64,000 nucleotides of DNA from Brevundimonas sp. UBA5936. GTDB taxonomy: Bacteria > Pseudomonadota > Alphaproteobacteria > Caulobacterales > Caulobacteraceae. Below, piece by piece: positions 51,693 to 60,959 of this stretch. A program made the position numbers and the translations under genes. The stretch is taken from positions 53,672 to 117,671 of the forward strand of contig DJDA01000115.1 of the NCBI GenBank assembly GCA_002430835.1, read 5' to 3'. The notes beneath the pieces were generated by a model. That model worked only from the letters and a program-made list of their open reading frames with translations, searched no databases and was not told where the DNA came from. Within the stretch, counting starts at the first letter, position 1. Each line of letters begins with the position of its first letter.

Positions 51693-53078
51693 ATGACCGC
51701 AACCGCCGCGCCTTCATCCGCCATCGCCGCGCCCGACGCGCCGCGCCGGTCCAACGCCATCCTGGCCGCCTTCTCAGGCCCATGCCTGCCGTTGGCGGCC
51801 TTCGGCGTGGCGCTGCCCGTCACCTTGCCGGAGTTCTACGCCACCCATGTCGGCATCGATATGGGCATGGTCGCCGCCGTCTTCATGGCCGTGCGGCTGA
51901 TCGACATCCTGTTCGACCCCTTCATCGGCTGGGGCATGGACAAGACGCGCACGCGCCTGGGCCGCTATCGCCCGTGGATGGCCGTGGCGACGCCGATCCT
52001 GATGCTGGCGGCGCTGATGATGTTCGTAACGGTCCAGCCGGGCGCCGGGCCGGTCTATCTGTTCGCCTGGCTGCTGGTCCTCTACCTCGGCTTCTCCATG
52101 GGGACGCTGGGCCAACTGGGCTGGGCGGCCGTCCTGGCGCCACAGTATGACCAGCGCAGCCGGGTCTACGGCTGGTGGCAGGTGTTCAACATCATCGGCG
52201 TGATCCTGATCCTGATCCTGCCGACCATCGTGGTGAAAACGGGCATTGGCGACTACGCCGACGGCGTGCGGATCATGGGCTGGGCCATCATCATCGCCCT
52301 GCCGCTGACCATCGGTCTGGCCATGATCGCCGTGCCTGAGCCCGTCAACGCCGGCGCCGCGCCGCACGGAGGCCCCAGCGCCTATCTGGCCCTGTTCAAG
52401 ATGAAGACGGTGCGCAAGCTGCTGATCGCCGACCTGTTGCTGGGCATCGCGCCGGGCATCACGGGGTCGCTGCTGTTCTTCTTCTTCGGCCAGATCAAGG
52501 GCTACGACCACACCCAGGCGTCGCTCTTCATGCTGATCTACTTCATGGCCGGCCTGGTCGGAGCGCCGATCTGGGCCTGGCTGGCGACCAAGATCGGCAA
52601 GGACCGCGCCCTGGCCGTGGCCAGCCTGATCTTCGCCGTCTTCTATGTCGGCGCGACCCTGGTTCCCGGCGGCAACTTCGTCCTGACAGCGGTCGCCATG
52701 TTCATCGCCGGCCTGCCCTATGCAGCGGGCCTGTTCCTGCTGCGCGCCATGATGGCGGACGCGGGCGACGAGGTGCGGCTGGAGACGGGCGTGGACCGCA
52801 CCGGCCTGATGTTCTCCATCCTGTCGGCCACGACCAAGATGGGTCACGTCTTCGCCCTGATCCCCTACGCCATCCTGCCTTTGGTCGGGTTCAAGGCCCT
52901 GCCAGGGTCGGAGGGGAACAGCGAGTTCTCGCTGCTGATCCTGCAGATTCTGTTCATCGCCGTGCCGGGCCTGCTATTGGCGGCCACCGCCTGGGTGCTG
53001 AAGGGCTATCCCCTGACGCCGCAGCGGCATGACGAAATCCGCGCCGCCCTGGCGCAAAGAGACGCCGGACACGCCTGA
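51693..53078 (+). CDS. MFS transporter of the GPH (glycoside-pentoside-hexuronide) cation symporter type
   Basis: A 461-residue protein with about twelve membrane helices. GPH-like elements: DILFDPFIGWGMDKTRTRLG then RYRPWMAVATPIL, QLGWAAVLAPQYDQRSRVYG, and SLFMLIYFMAGLVGAPIWAW. It probably imports a sugar or related solute with a cation; substrate unknown. It begins 120 bases from the divergent VanY-type gene, and its stop directly abuts mazG. The ribosome site is weak, so the start is moderately sure. Confidence 0.87.
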   Translation: MTATAAPSSAIAAPDAPRRSNAILAAFSGPCLPLAAFGVALPVTLPEFYATHVGIDMGMVAAVFMAVRLIDILFDPFIGWGMDKTRTRLGRYRPWMAVATPILMLAALMMFVTVQPGAGPVYLFAWLLVLYLGFSMGTLGQLGWAAVLAPQYDQRSRVYGWWQVFNIIGVILILILPTIVVKTGIGDYADGVRIMGWAIIIALPLTIGLAMIAVPEPVNAGAAPHGGPSAYLALFKMKTVRKLLIADLLLGIAPGITGSLLFFFFGQIKGYDHTQASLFMLIYFMAGLVGAPIWAWLATKIGKDRALAVASLIFAVFYVGATLVPGGNFVLTAVAMFIAGLPYAAGLFLLRAMMADAGDEVRLETGVDRTGLMFSILSATTKMGHVFALIPYAILPLVGFKALPGSEGNSEFSLLILQILFIAVPGLLLAATAWVLKGYPLTPQRHDEIRAALAQRDAGHA

Positions 53079-53867
53079 ATGAGTCATCCCGTCGACCGCC
53101 TGAAGGACATCATGGTTCGCCTGCGCGATCCGAACGGCGGCTGTCCCTGGGACGTGGAGCAGACCTTCCAGACCATCGCTCCCTATACGATCGAGGAAGC
53201 CTATGAGGTCGCCGACGCCATCGAGCGCGGCGACATGGACGAGCTGAGGGTCGAGCTGGGCGACCTGCTGTTCCAGGTCGTCTTCCACTCGCGCATGGCT
53301 GAGGAAGCTGGTCATTTCCGCCTGGAAGACGTGGCCGAGGCCATGGCCGACAAGCTGGTTCGCCGCCACCCGCACGTCTTCGGCGACGAGGCCGCCAAGG
53401 CCACCGGCCCGGCCCAGAAGGACCGCTGGGAGGACATCAAGGCCGCCGAGCGCAAGGCCAAGGAACAGCATGGCGTGCTGGACGATGTCCCGGTCGGCCT
53501 CCCCGCCCTGACCCGCGCCGCCAAGCTGACCAAGCGCGCGGGCCGCGTCGGCTTCGACTGGCCCTCGACCAATGAGGTCTTCGACAAGCTGGCCGAAGAG
53601 GTCGAGGAACTGCGCGTCGAAATCGCCGCCGGCGACAAGGACAAGGCGCGCGAGGAGCTGGGAGACCTGCTGTTCGTCGTCGCCAACCTGGCCCGCAAGC
53701 TGGAGGTCGAACCGGAAGACGCCCTGCGCGCCGCCAACGCCAAATTCGTGCGCCGCTTCGAATTCATCGAGGCCGAGTTGAAGAAGGACGGCCGCACGCC
53801 GGAACAGTCCGATCTGCCCGAGATGGACGCCCTGTGGGACGCCGCCAAGGCGGCCGAGCGAGCGTGA
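53079..53867 (+). CDS. mazG: Nucleoside triphosphate pyrophosphohydrolase MazG
   Basis: A 262-residue two-domain enzyme. RLRDPNGGCPWDVEQTFQTI then YTIEEAYEVADAIERGDMDE, ELGDLLFQVVFHSRMAEE, and the second repeat EVEELRVEIAAGDKDK followed by EELGDLLFVVANLARKL, the ExxE-12-28-ExxD metal sites of each MazG half. It hydrolyses NTPs to NMPs. It starts at the base after the transporter stop and overlaps the HAD gene by four bases. Confidence 0.95.
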   Translation: MSHPVDRLKDIMVRLRDPNGGCPWDVEQTFQTIAPYTIEEAYEVADAIERGDMDELRVELGDLLFQVVFHSRMAEEAGHFRLEDVAEAMADKLVRRHPHVFGDEAAKATGPAQKDRWEDIKAAERKAKEQHGVLDDVPVGLPALTRAAKLTKRAGRVGFDWPSTNEVFDKLAEEVEELRVEIAAGDKDKAREELGDLLFVVANLARKLEVEPEDALRAANAKFVRRFEFIEAELKKDGRTPEQSDLPEMDALWDAAKAAERA

Positions 53868-54538
53868 ACCGGGGGCCGTTCGACCTCATCATCTTCGACT
53901 ATGACGGGGTCATCGCCGACAGCGAGCTGTTGAACAATGCGGTGATGGCCGAACTGCTCAGCGAGATCGGCCTGCCGACCACGCTGGACGACGCCCTGGC
54001 GACCTATCTGGGCAAGCGCTGGTTGGACTGCGAGCCGATCATTTCCGAACGACTGGGCGCGCCCTGCCCGCCTGGCATCCAGGCCGAGTGGACCCGTCGC
54101 TGTCATAATCGCGCCCGGCGCGACCTGACGGCGGTGACGGGGTTCGACGTCTTCCTGACCGGACGCAACGAACGGCGCTGCATCGCCTCGTCCAGCCCGC
54201 CCGACTGGATCGAACTGGGTCTGCGCCATTTCGGCGCACATGACGTCTTCGCCGGACCAATCTTCAGCGCCGCGGTCCACGTCAGCCGGGGCAAGCCGCA
54301 TCCGGACCTGTTCCTGTACGCCGCCGACGCCATGAAGGCGGCGCCGCAACGCACCCTGGTGATCGAAGACAGCCCCACCGGCGTCCTGGCGGGCGCTGCG
54401 GCGGGCATGACGGTCGTCGGCCTGTGCGCGGGCGGTCATATCCGCGGCGATCACCCTCAGCGCCTGAAACAGGCCGGGGCGCATCAGGTGTTCGGAAGTT
54501 ACGCCGACCTGGCCGCCTGGATCGCCTCAGCGGCCTAG
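53864..54538 (+). CDS. HAD-superfamily phosphatase / phosphoglycolate-phosphatase-like
   Basis: A 224-residue HAD enzyme. DxD motif IIFDYDGVIADSE near residue 10, the Ser motif IASSSPP, the Lys/GKPHPD motif in SRGKPHPDLFLYAADAM, and LVIEDSPTGVLAGAAAGMTV. The GTG start (53864) shares bases with the mazG stop (GTGA). Its stop codon overlaps the stop of the opposite-strand antiporter (CTAG), a tail-to-tail overlap. Substrate unknown. Confidence 0.9.
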   Translation: MNRGPFDLIIFDYDGVIADSELLNNAVMAELLSEIGLPTTLDDALATYLGKRWLDCEPIISERLGAPCPPGIQAEWTRRCHNRARRDLTAVTGFDVFLTGRNERRCIASSSPPDWIELGLRHFGAHDVFAGPIFSAAVHVSRGKPHPDLFLYAADAMKAAPQRTLVIEDSPTGVLAGAAAGMTVVGLCAGGHIRGDHPQRLKQAGAHQVFGSYADLAAWIASAA

Positions 54539-56163
54539 GCGTAGCGCAATTCCTGCAGGTCGATTTCGCGGATCAGCTTGCGCGCCGTTTCCTCGTCGAT
54601 CAGCCGCTGCCGACCCAGACGCACCAGTTCCTCACGCTCCGCCGCTAGGCCTGTCAGGCGCAGGCGGCGCTCGATCTCGTCAGCGCGGCGGGCCTGAACC
54701 ACGGCGTCGGCCTCCATGCTGGCGCGCATGTCGATGCGGTGGCGATAGACCTCCATCACCCGCGTCGCCGTCTCGGCGTAGAAGTCCGGGTCCAGCTTGC
54801 CTTCGGCCATGGCGTGCTGAGCGTCTTCGATGGCGCGAATGGCGGCCCAGGCGGCGGCGACACGAGATCGGTTCTCCTCGGCCTGATGATCGTCCTCGGG
54901 CGGAAGCTGCACGCCCTTCAGCAGACGCGGCAGGGCGACCGTCGCCAGCACCAGAGAGACGATGATCACCCCCGCCGCCAGGAAGATCGCCAGATTTCGC
55001 GCCGGCATGGCCGAACCGTCGCTCAGATAGAACGGCAGCGTCAGTATGCCCGCCAGGGTGATCGCCCCGCGCACTCCGGCCAGCGACATGACGGCCACCA
55101 GCCGCAGACCCACCTTGGGCGGCGCGCTACGGCCCTTGCGACGGAACAGAGTCAGCTTCAGCGACGTCCACACCCAGACAAAGCGCAGAACCGCCAATGC
55201 CGCCACGATGGCGAAGACATAGACGGCCAGCCACCAGACCTCGCTGTGCTGGGTGGAGCGGATCACCTCGGCCGCGCGGGCCATGATGGACGGCATCTGC
55301 TCCCCCAGAATGACGAAGATCAGGCCGTTGGCGACGAACTGCACCGTATCCCAGACCACGGCGCGGCGGATACGCGTGGCGGCTAGCGCTGAACCCTGGC
55401 GCTCGGTGAAGCTCATGGTCACGCCGGCCGCCACCGCCGCCAGAATGCCCGAGGCGTGGATCGCTTCGGCCGCCAGATAGGCCGCGAACGGCATCAGCAG
55501 GCTGATCAGGATCTGGCCGCCGACGTCCTCGCCCCAGCGGCGGCTGATGAAGGCCTTCACCAGGCCGATGGCCAGGGTGACGGCGACGCCGACCGCCACG
55601 CCCGCCAACGCCAGCCAGGCAAAGGTTCCGAAGGCGCTGGATAGAGAAAAGGCGCCTGTGGTCGCCGCGATCACCGCGATCCGCATGCAGGTCAGCCCCG
55701 TCGCGTCGTTCAACAGCGACTCGCCCTCTAAGATGTGCATCAGTCGCTTGGGGATCGGCGCCCGCCCGGCGATGGCCTGGACCGCAATCGGGTCCGTCGG
55801 CGACAGGATCGCCGCCAAGGCGAAAGCTACGGCCAGCGGCATGCCTGGGATCATCCAGTGGATCAGGAAGCCCAGGCCGACGACGGTGAAGACCACCAGC
55901 CCCAACGCCAGCTCAAGGATCACCACCTTGTCCCGAAACAGGGCTTCCTTGGGGATGCGCCAACCGTCCACGAACAACAGCGGCGGCAGGAACAACAGGA
56001 AGAAGACATCCGGCCTCAGATCGACGGACTGCCCCGTGATCAGCACCACCCCCGCCCCTAGCGCGATCTGCACCAGCGGCAGGGCGATGCGCGTGATGCG
56101 AGCCACCCATCCCGACAGCACAACGGCCAGCAGCAGGAAGAGGATGGTCTCGATCAGATGCAT
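54535..56163 (-). CDS. CPA1-type Na+/H+ antiporter
   Basis: A 542-residue membrane antiporter with about twelve helices, then a soluble tail of about 150 residues (rich in charged helices, EIERRLRLTGLAAEREELVR). Conserved elements: ILSPTDPIAVQAIAGRAPIP, MHILEGESLLNDATGLTCMR (the NDA/ND ion site), and SLAGVRGAITLAGILTLPFY. It exchanges Na+ (or K+) for H+. It ends at 54535, overlapping the HAD gene tail, and starts seven bases after the hflX stop, so it may follow hflX in an operon. Confidence 0.94.
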   Translation of the reverse strand: MHLIETILFLLLAVVLSGWVARITRIALPLVQIALGAGVVLITGQSVDLRPDVFFLLFLPPLLFVDGWRIPKEALFRDKVVILELALGLVVFTVVGLGFLIHWMIPGMPLAVAFALAAILSPTDPIAVQAIAGRAPIPKRLMHILEGESLLNDATGLTCMRIAVIAATTGAFSLSSAFGTFAWLALAGVAVGVAVTLAIGLVKAFISRRWGEDVGGQILISLLMPFAAYLAAEAIHASGILAAVAAGVTMSFTERQGSALAATRIRRAVVWDTVQFVANGLIFVILGEQMPSIMARAAEVIRSTQHSEVWWLAVYVFAIVAALAVLRFVWVWTSLKLTLFRRKGRSAPPKVGLRLVAVMSLAGVRGAITLAGILTLPFYLSDGSAMPARNLAIFLAAGVIIVSLVLATVALPRLLKGVQLPPEDDHQAEENRSRVAAAWAAIRAIEDAQHAMAEGKLDPDFYAETATRVMEVYRHRIDMRASMEADAVVQARRADEIERRLRLTGLAAEREELVRLGRQRLIDEETARKLIREIDLQELRYA

Positions 56164-56170
56164 GACAGGA

Positions 56171-57484
56171 TCAGTCGATCACGTCCGGATACAGCCGTTC
56201 AAGCCGCCCCAGCGCAGCGGGATGCAGGCGGACCGTCAGGTGAACCCGGCCCTCATCGTCCGTCTCGCGCGCCGTCACCCGGCCGTTGGCGTAGAGCCAG
56301 GCCAACAGGTCGCCGCGGTGCGGCTCGACTGTCAGGTGAGTCTCTGGATCATCGTCGATCAGGCCCGCGATGATCTCGCGCAGGGTCTCGATCCCCTCGC
56401 CGGTCCAAGCGGAGACGGCCACGGCCTGTCCCTCGCGCGCCAGGCGCTCGGCCTGGCCGACCACGGCTTCGCGCGTTTCCGGCTCCAGCAGGTCGATCTT
56501 GTTCCAGACTTCGAGGATGCGGCGCGACTTGCCTTCGGGCGTGGGGATCTGCTCCAGCACCGCCTCGACGTCCTTGGCCTGGGCGGCGCTGTCAGGCGAG
56601 GCGATGTCGCGCACGTGCAGGATCAGATCGGCCTCGCCGACCTCTTCCAGCGTGGCGCGGAAGCTCTCGACCAGTTCGTGCGGCAGGTCCGAGACGAAGC
56701 CGACGGTGTCGGCGATGATGGCGGGCCGTCCCTGAGGCAGGCGGATGGTGCGCTGGGTCGTGTCCAGGGTCGCGAACAGCAGATCCTTGGCCAGCACCTC
56801 GGACCCGGTCAGCCGGTTGAACAGCGTCGACTTGCCCGCATTGGTGTAGCCGACCAGGGCGACCGACGGGAACGGAACCTGTTTGCGCGCCTTGCGGTGC
56901 AGGCCGCGCGTACGACGCACCTCTTCCAGTTCGGCCTTCAGGCGAACGATGCGGTCGGCGATCATCCGCCGGTCCAGCTCGATCTGGGTTTCGCCGGGGC
57001 CGCCCGTGCCGCCCGTGCCGCCGCGCTGGCGCTCCAGGTGGGTCCAAGTGCGGACCAGGCGCGAGCGTTCGTATTCCAGCCGCGCCAGTTCAACCTGCAG
57101 GCGCCCCTCGCGAGTGCGGGCGCGACGGCCGAAGATCTCCAGGATCAGACCGGTACGGTCGATGACCTTGATGTCCCAGAAGCGTTCCAGGTTACGCTGC
57201 TGCACCGGAGTCAGCTGATCGTCGACGACGACCGCCTCGGCGTCGGCCGCCAGGATCAGCGCTGAAATCTCTTCCAGCTTGCCCCGACCGATCAGGGTAG
57301 CGGGCGTGACCGAGCGCAGGCGCACGATTTCCTGCGCCCGCACGTCGAGGTCCAGCGCCTGGGCCAGGCCCACGGCTTCTTCCAGGCGTTCGGTCGCATG
57401 GCGCGCATTGTCGCCGCGGCGGTCGGGGTGGATGACGACGGCCCGGATCAGCGGGACGGCGTGGTCAATGAGTTTGGAGGTCAA
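56171..57484 (-). CDS. hflX: Ribosome-associated GTPase HflX
   Basis: A 437-residue GTPase. N-terminal HflX domain with ERLEEAVGLAQALDLDVRA and LIGRGKLEEISALILAADAE, linker RGGTGGTGGPGETQIELDRR, then the G domain: P-loop LVGYTNAGKSTLFNRLTGS, DTVGFVSDLPHELVESF (G3) and NKIDLLE (G4). It splits stalled or hibernating ribosomes. The start is a TTG directly after the hfq stop; no ATG is available without losing the N-terminal domain. hfq-hflX is a classical pair. Confidence 0.95.
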   Translation of the reverse strand: MTSKLIDHAVPLIRAVVIHPDRRGDNARHATERLEEAVGLAQALDLDVRAQEIVRLRSVTPATLIGRGKLEEISALILAADAEAVVVDDQLTPVQQRNLERFWDIKVIDRTGLILEIFGRRARTREGRLQVELARLEYERSRLVRTWTHLERQRGGTGGTGGPGETQIELDRRMIADRIVRLKAELEEVRRTRGLHRKARKQVPFPSVALVGYTNAGKSTLFNRLTGSEVLAKDLLFATLDTTQRTIRLPQGRPAIIADTVGFVSDLPHELVESFRATLEEVGEADLILHVRDIASPDSAAQAKDVEAVLEQIPTPEGKSRRILEVWNKIDLLEPETREAVVGQAERLAREGQAVAVSAWTGEGIETLREIIAGLIDDDPETHLTVEPHRGDLLAWLYANGRVTARETDDEGRVHLTVRLHPAALGRLERLYPDVID

Positions 57485-57730
57485 TCAGTCTTCTTCGGCG
57501 TCGGGCTCGTACAGTTGCACGGGCGCGGACGGCATGATGGTCGAGATGGCGTGCTTATAGACCAGCTGCGATTGGCCATCGCGACGCAGCAGCACACAGA
57601 AGTTGTCGAACCAGGTGACGATGCCCTGAAGCTTGACGCCGTTCACCAGGAAGATGGTCAGCGGGGTCTTCGTCTTGCGGACGCTGTTCAGGAAGGTGTC
57701 CTGGAGGTTCTGTCGTTTGTCTTGCGACAT
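57485..57730 (-). CDS. hfq: RNA chaperone Hfq
   Basis: An 81-residue Sm-like protein: Sm1 [20 protein letters not shown] and Sm2 [11 protein letters not shown], with an acidic tail (YEPDAEED). It assists small-RNA pairing. Its stop is immediately followed by the hflX start. A 136-base gap upstream (57731-57866) likely holds its promoter. Confidence 0.98.
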   Translation of the reverse strand: MSQDKRQNLQDTFLNSVRKTKTPLTIFLVNGVKLQGIVTWFDNFCVLLRRDGQSQLVYKHAISTIMPSAPVQLYEPDAEED

Positions 57731-57866
57731 GGCAGGTTAATCCTGTTCTTAGTTATTCGCGCCGCAGGGCGACGCAGGCCGGTACGACCTGAAAGACCTT
57801 AAACGCGGCTCTAGCGCGGCCGCAACAGCAGAAGACGGTTTTGCCGAAATCGTTTGAGTTCCGGGC

Positions 57867-58673
57867 TCACCCTGGCGCTCTACGTCCATAGAGGGTAGCG
57901 CCGTGGAAACCGCCATGGTCCGTGTGGGTCAGCTCGAAATCCACCACTCCCGCCGAGAACAGAATGGCCGCGATCACCGTCAGATCATAGTCGAACATCA
58001 CCATCTCGCCCTTGGGCAGGGCGTTCAAGGCGGCGTCGTTGGTGATGACCGGCAGCCCCTCGACCATCAGCACCCGCCCGCCAGGCGCGGCGGCCAGGGC
58101 CGGATCTCGGTACAAGGCGAACTGCAGAGTGACGAAACCGCCAGGAGCCAGGCGCTTCATCAGTTCCCTCAACAAGGCGTAGCCGCGCTCAGGAGGGATA
58201 TGCTGGAAAACGATGACCGACAGAACCCAGTCGAACAGGCGGTCCGGTATGTCTTGGCCGAACGCCGCCCCGACGATCGGAGTGCGCCGGGCCTCGGCCA
58301 ACATGGATTCAGAGATGTCGACGCCAAAAGCGTCGCCCGTGGCGGCGGCGAGCGCCCGCGTCACTCGACCGACGCCACAGCCAAAATCAAGCGCGGACGT
58401 CGGCGCAAAGTCAGGATAGCGCTGACGAAAACGCTCCATCAGGCTTCGGACGTCGCCTTCTCCTGTTTGGAAGAACTCAGTCCGCGCCTCTTCGGTGAGG
58501 TTTTCGGTCTTGAAACGCGGGTCAGCCAGCACGCCGAAATAGGGGTTGGTCCGTCCGATCTCCTCCCAATCCGCATCGGTATCGCGCGGACGAACATCCG
58601 CATCGACCTCAGCAGCCCCGATCTCGGCAACGGCCTCGATCCTAGCTCTACGCGAGAACAAGCTCTTAAACAT
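57867..58673 (-). CDS. Class I SAM-dependent methyltransferase
   Basis: A 268-residue methyltransferase. SAM motif I in ALDFGCGVGRVTRALAAATG, then FGVDISESMLAEARRTP and a motif like FDWVLSVIVFQHIP, with FVTLQFALYRD later. The substrate is unknown. The ATG at 58673 is preferred to a TTG two codons upstream, although no strong ribosome site is seen. It lies between dat and hfq, a place where hfq usually follows dat directly. Confidence 0.87.
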   Translation of the reverse strand: MFKSLFSRRARIEAVAEIGAAEVDADVRPRDTDADWEEIGRTNPYFGVLADPRFKTENLTEEARTEFFQTGEGDVRSLMERFRQRYPDFAPTSALDFGCGVGRVTRALAAATGDAFGVDISESMLAEARRTPIVGAAFGQDIPDRLFDWVLSVIVFQHIPPERGYALLRELMKRLAPGGFVTLQFALYRDPALAAAPGGRVLMVEGLPVITNDAALNALPKGEMVMFDYDLTVIAAILFSAGVVDFELTHTDHGGFHGATLYGRRAPG

Positions 58674-58682
58674 GGTCAAACA

Positions 58683-59543
58683 CTAGACGGCGTCGCGCCG
58701 CGCCTGCTCCAGATAGATCTCGCGCAGACGGGTCGCCACCGGGCCGGGCTTGCCGTCGCCGATGCGGGTTCCGTCCAGCGAAACGATCGGCATGACGAAG
58801 GAACTGGCCGCCGTGACGAAGACTTCGCGGGCGCGCTTGGCTTCCTCGACGCTGAAGGCGCGTTCGTCCAGTTCGATCCCCTCGGCCTCGACCAGTTTCA
58901 TGATGGCGGCGCGGGTGATGCCGCGCAGAATGTTGGCCTGGGTGTCGCGGGTCCGCAGCTTGCCGTTCTCGTCGATGATCCAGGCGTTGGTCGATGAGCC
59001 CTCGGTCACCATGCCCATTTCATCGAACAGAATGGCCTCATAGGCGCCGCGCTCGCGCGCCGCCTGCTTGGCCAGGGCGTTAGGAAGCAAGCCCACAGTT
59101 TTGATGTCGCAACGGCCCCAGCGCATGTCGGGGTGGGTGACGCCCGCCGCGCCCTTGGCGGCCAGGGCCTCGCCCTTCCGCAGGTCGATCGACTTGGCGG
59201 TGATGATGACGCTGGGCGCTACATCCTGGGGGAAGGCGTGGTCTCGCGGCGCCGTGCCGCGCGTGATCTGGATATAGACGATGCCGTTCCGCACCCGGTT
59301 CCGGCGGATCGTCTCACGCAGCACAATACCCAGGGCATCGGCCGACATGGGAATGTCGATCCGCAGTTCCGTCAGACTACGGGCCAATCGGCTCAGGTGG
59401 CCCTGATAGTCAGCCAGTTTGCCGTCGAAGACCGACCAGACCTCATAGACGCCGTCGGCGAACTGAAACCCGCGATCCTCGATATGAACCACGGCCTGAC
59501 CGTGCTGCTGATAGATGCCGTTTACATAGGCGACCCTGGACAT
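58683..59543 (-). CDS. dat: D-amino acid aminotransferase
   Basis: A 286-residue fold-type IV PLP enzyme. Catalytic Lys in CDIKTVGLLPNALAKQAA, the Glu in MVTEGSSTNAWII, and the N-terminal QQHGQAVVHIEDRGFQFADG. It makes D-amino acids such as D-Glu for peptidoglycan. The start overlaps the ntrX stop by one base, matching the frequent ntrX-dat arrangement in alphaproteobacteria. Confidence 0.93.
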   Translation of the reverse strand: MSRVAYVNGIYQQHGQAVVHIEDRGFQFADGVYEVWSVFDGKLADYQGHLSRLARSLTELRIDIPMSADALGIVLRETIRRNRVRNGIVYIQITRGTAPRDHAFPQDVAPSVIITAKSIDLRKGEALAAKGAAGVTHPDMRWGRCDIKTVGLLPNALAKQAARERGAYEAILFDEMGMVTEGSSTNAWIIDENGKLRTRDTQANILRGITRAAIMKLVEAEGIELDERAFSVEEAKRAREVFVTAASSFVMPIVSLDGTRIGDGKPGPVATRLREIYLEQARRDAV

Positions 59544-60949
59544 CAGGCGCCCTCTCCTTCTTCGTCTCCGCCGCGTGCGGGCGACACGCCCAGCGACTTA
59601 AGCTTGCGATGCAACGCAGATCTTTCCATGCCGATGAAGGCCGCTGTGCGCGAGATGTTTCCGCCGAACCGCATGATCTGGGCCGACAGATATTCCCGCT
59701 CGAACACCTCACGCGCCTCACGCAACGGCAGGGCGATGATGCGGTCGGCGCCGAGGGAAGTCGGGCTGGCGGACGACGCCACCTCCTGCGGCAGCATGTC
59801 CGCCGTGATCGGCTCGTCCGCAGCGCCAGTCGCCAAAATCAGCAGGCGTTCGATGTTGTTGCGCAACTGACGCACATTGCCCGGCCAGGGATGAACCTGA
59901 AGCACGGCCAAGGCGTCGTCGGCGATCCGTCGATGCGGCAGCCCTTGAGAGGCCGAAAGGCTTTCCACGAAATACTCCACCAGCTCGGCGATATCCTCGC
60001 GACGTTCCGACAGCGGCGGCACCCGGATCGGCACCACATTCAGCCGGTGGAAGAGGTCTTCGCGGAATCGGCCTTCGCCGATCTCGATCCGAAGGTCGCG
60101 CGAGGTCGAGCTGATGACGCGCACATCGACCTGAACGTCCTGCTCGCCGCCGACCCGACGGAAGCGTTGCTCGACCAGGACGCGCAGGATGCGGCTCTGG
60201 CTTTCGCGCGGCATGTCGGCCACGTCATCCAGAAACAGGGTGCCGTTATGGGCTTGCTCGAAAACGCCGATCTTGCGCGGGCGACCATCGACGCCTTCTT
60301 CGCCGAACAGTTCGACATCCAGACGTTCAGGCGCCATCCCCGCGGCAGAAATGGCGACGAACTCGGCTTTGGCGCGCGGGCTCGCTTCATGAATCTGGCG
60401 CGCCGCCAGTTCCTTGCCAGAACCCGGCGGTCCCGAGATCAGGATGCGGCTGTTGGCCGGCGCGACCTTGGAAATGGTGCTGCGCAGGGTCTGGGCGGCG
60501 ACGGACTTGCCGATCAATCCGCTGGGCGTCAGCGTCTGGGCGCGCAGGCGCCGGTTTTCACGCTTCAGCGCCGCCGCTTCCAGGGCGCGCTCCACCACCA
60601 CGACCAGCCGATCGGACTTGAACGGCTTTTCGATGAAGTCATAGGCGCCGCGCTTCAGGGCGCTGACGGCAGTTTCGATGTTGCCGTGGCCCGAGATCAT
60701 GACGACCGGCAGGTCTTGATCCAGCTCGCGCACGACATCGAGCAGTTCCAGCCCGTCCAGGCCGCCGCCCTGCATCCAGATGTCGAGCACCGCCAGGGAC
60801 GGCTTGCGCGCCCGGATGGCGGCCAGGGCCTCGTCCGAATTGGCCGCCGTGCGGACCGAATGGCCCTCGTCCTCAAGCAGGCCCGAGACCAGCTCGCGGA
60901 TGTCCGCTTCGTCGTCAACGACCAGAATATCAGCACCAGTATTACGCAT
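59543..60949 (-). CDS. ntrX: Nitrogen/redox response regulator NtrX (NtrC family)
   Basis: A 468-residue regulator. Receiver domain with phospho-acceptor Asp56 (LAVLDIWMQGGG), AAA+ domain with Walker A GPPGSGKELAARQIH, and a C-terminal Fis-like helix-turn-helix (TAAFIGMERSALHRKLKSLG). In the place of the sigma-54 contact loop GAFTGA the sequence reads ELFGEEGVDGRPRKIG, as in other NtrX proteins, so it may not activate sigma-54 directly. Walker B region is LFLDDVADMP. It lies ten bases after ntrY. Confidence 0.95.
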   Translation of the reverse strand: MRNTGADILVVDDEADIRELVSGLLEDEGHSVRTAANSDEALAAIRARKPSLAVLDIWMQGGGLDGLELLDVVRELDQDLPVVMISGHGNIETAVSALKRGAYDFIEKPFKSDRLVVVVERALEAAALKRENRRLRAQTLTPSGLIGKSVAAQTLRSTISKVAPANSRILISGPPGSGKELAARQIHEASPRAKAEFVAISAAGMAPERLDVELFGEEGVDGRPRKIGVFEQAHNGTLFLDDVADMPRESQSRILRVLVEQRFRRVGGEQDVQVDVRVISSTSRDLRIEIGEGRFREDLFHRLNVVPIRVPPLSERREDIAELVEYFVESLSASQGLPHRRIADDALAVLQVHPWPGNVRQLRNNIERLLILATGAADEPITADMLPQEVASSASPTSLGADRIIALPLREAREVFEREYLSAQIMRFGGNISRTAAFIGMERSALHRKLKSLGVSPARGGDEEGEGA

Positions 60950-60959
60950 GACGCCTCGC

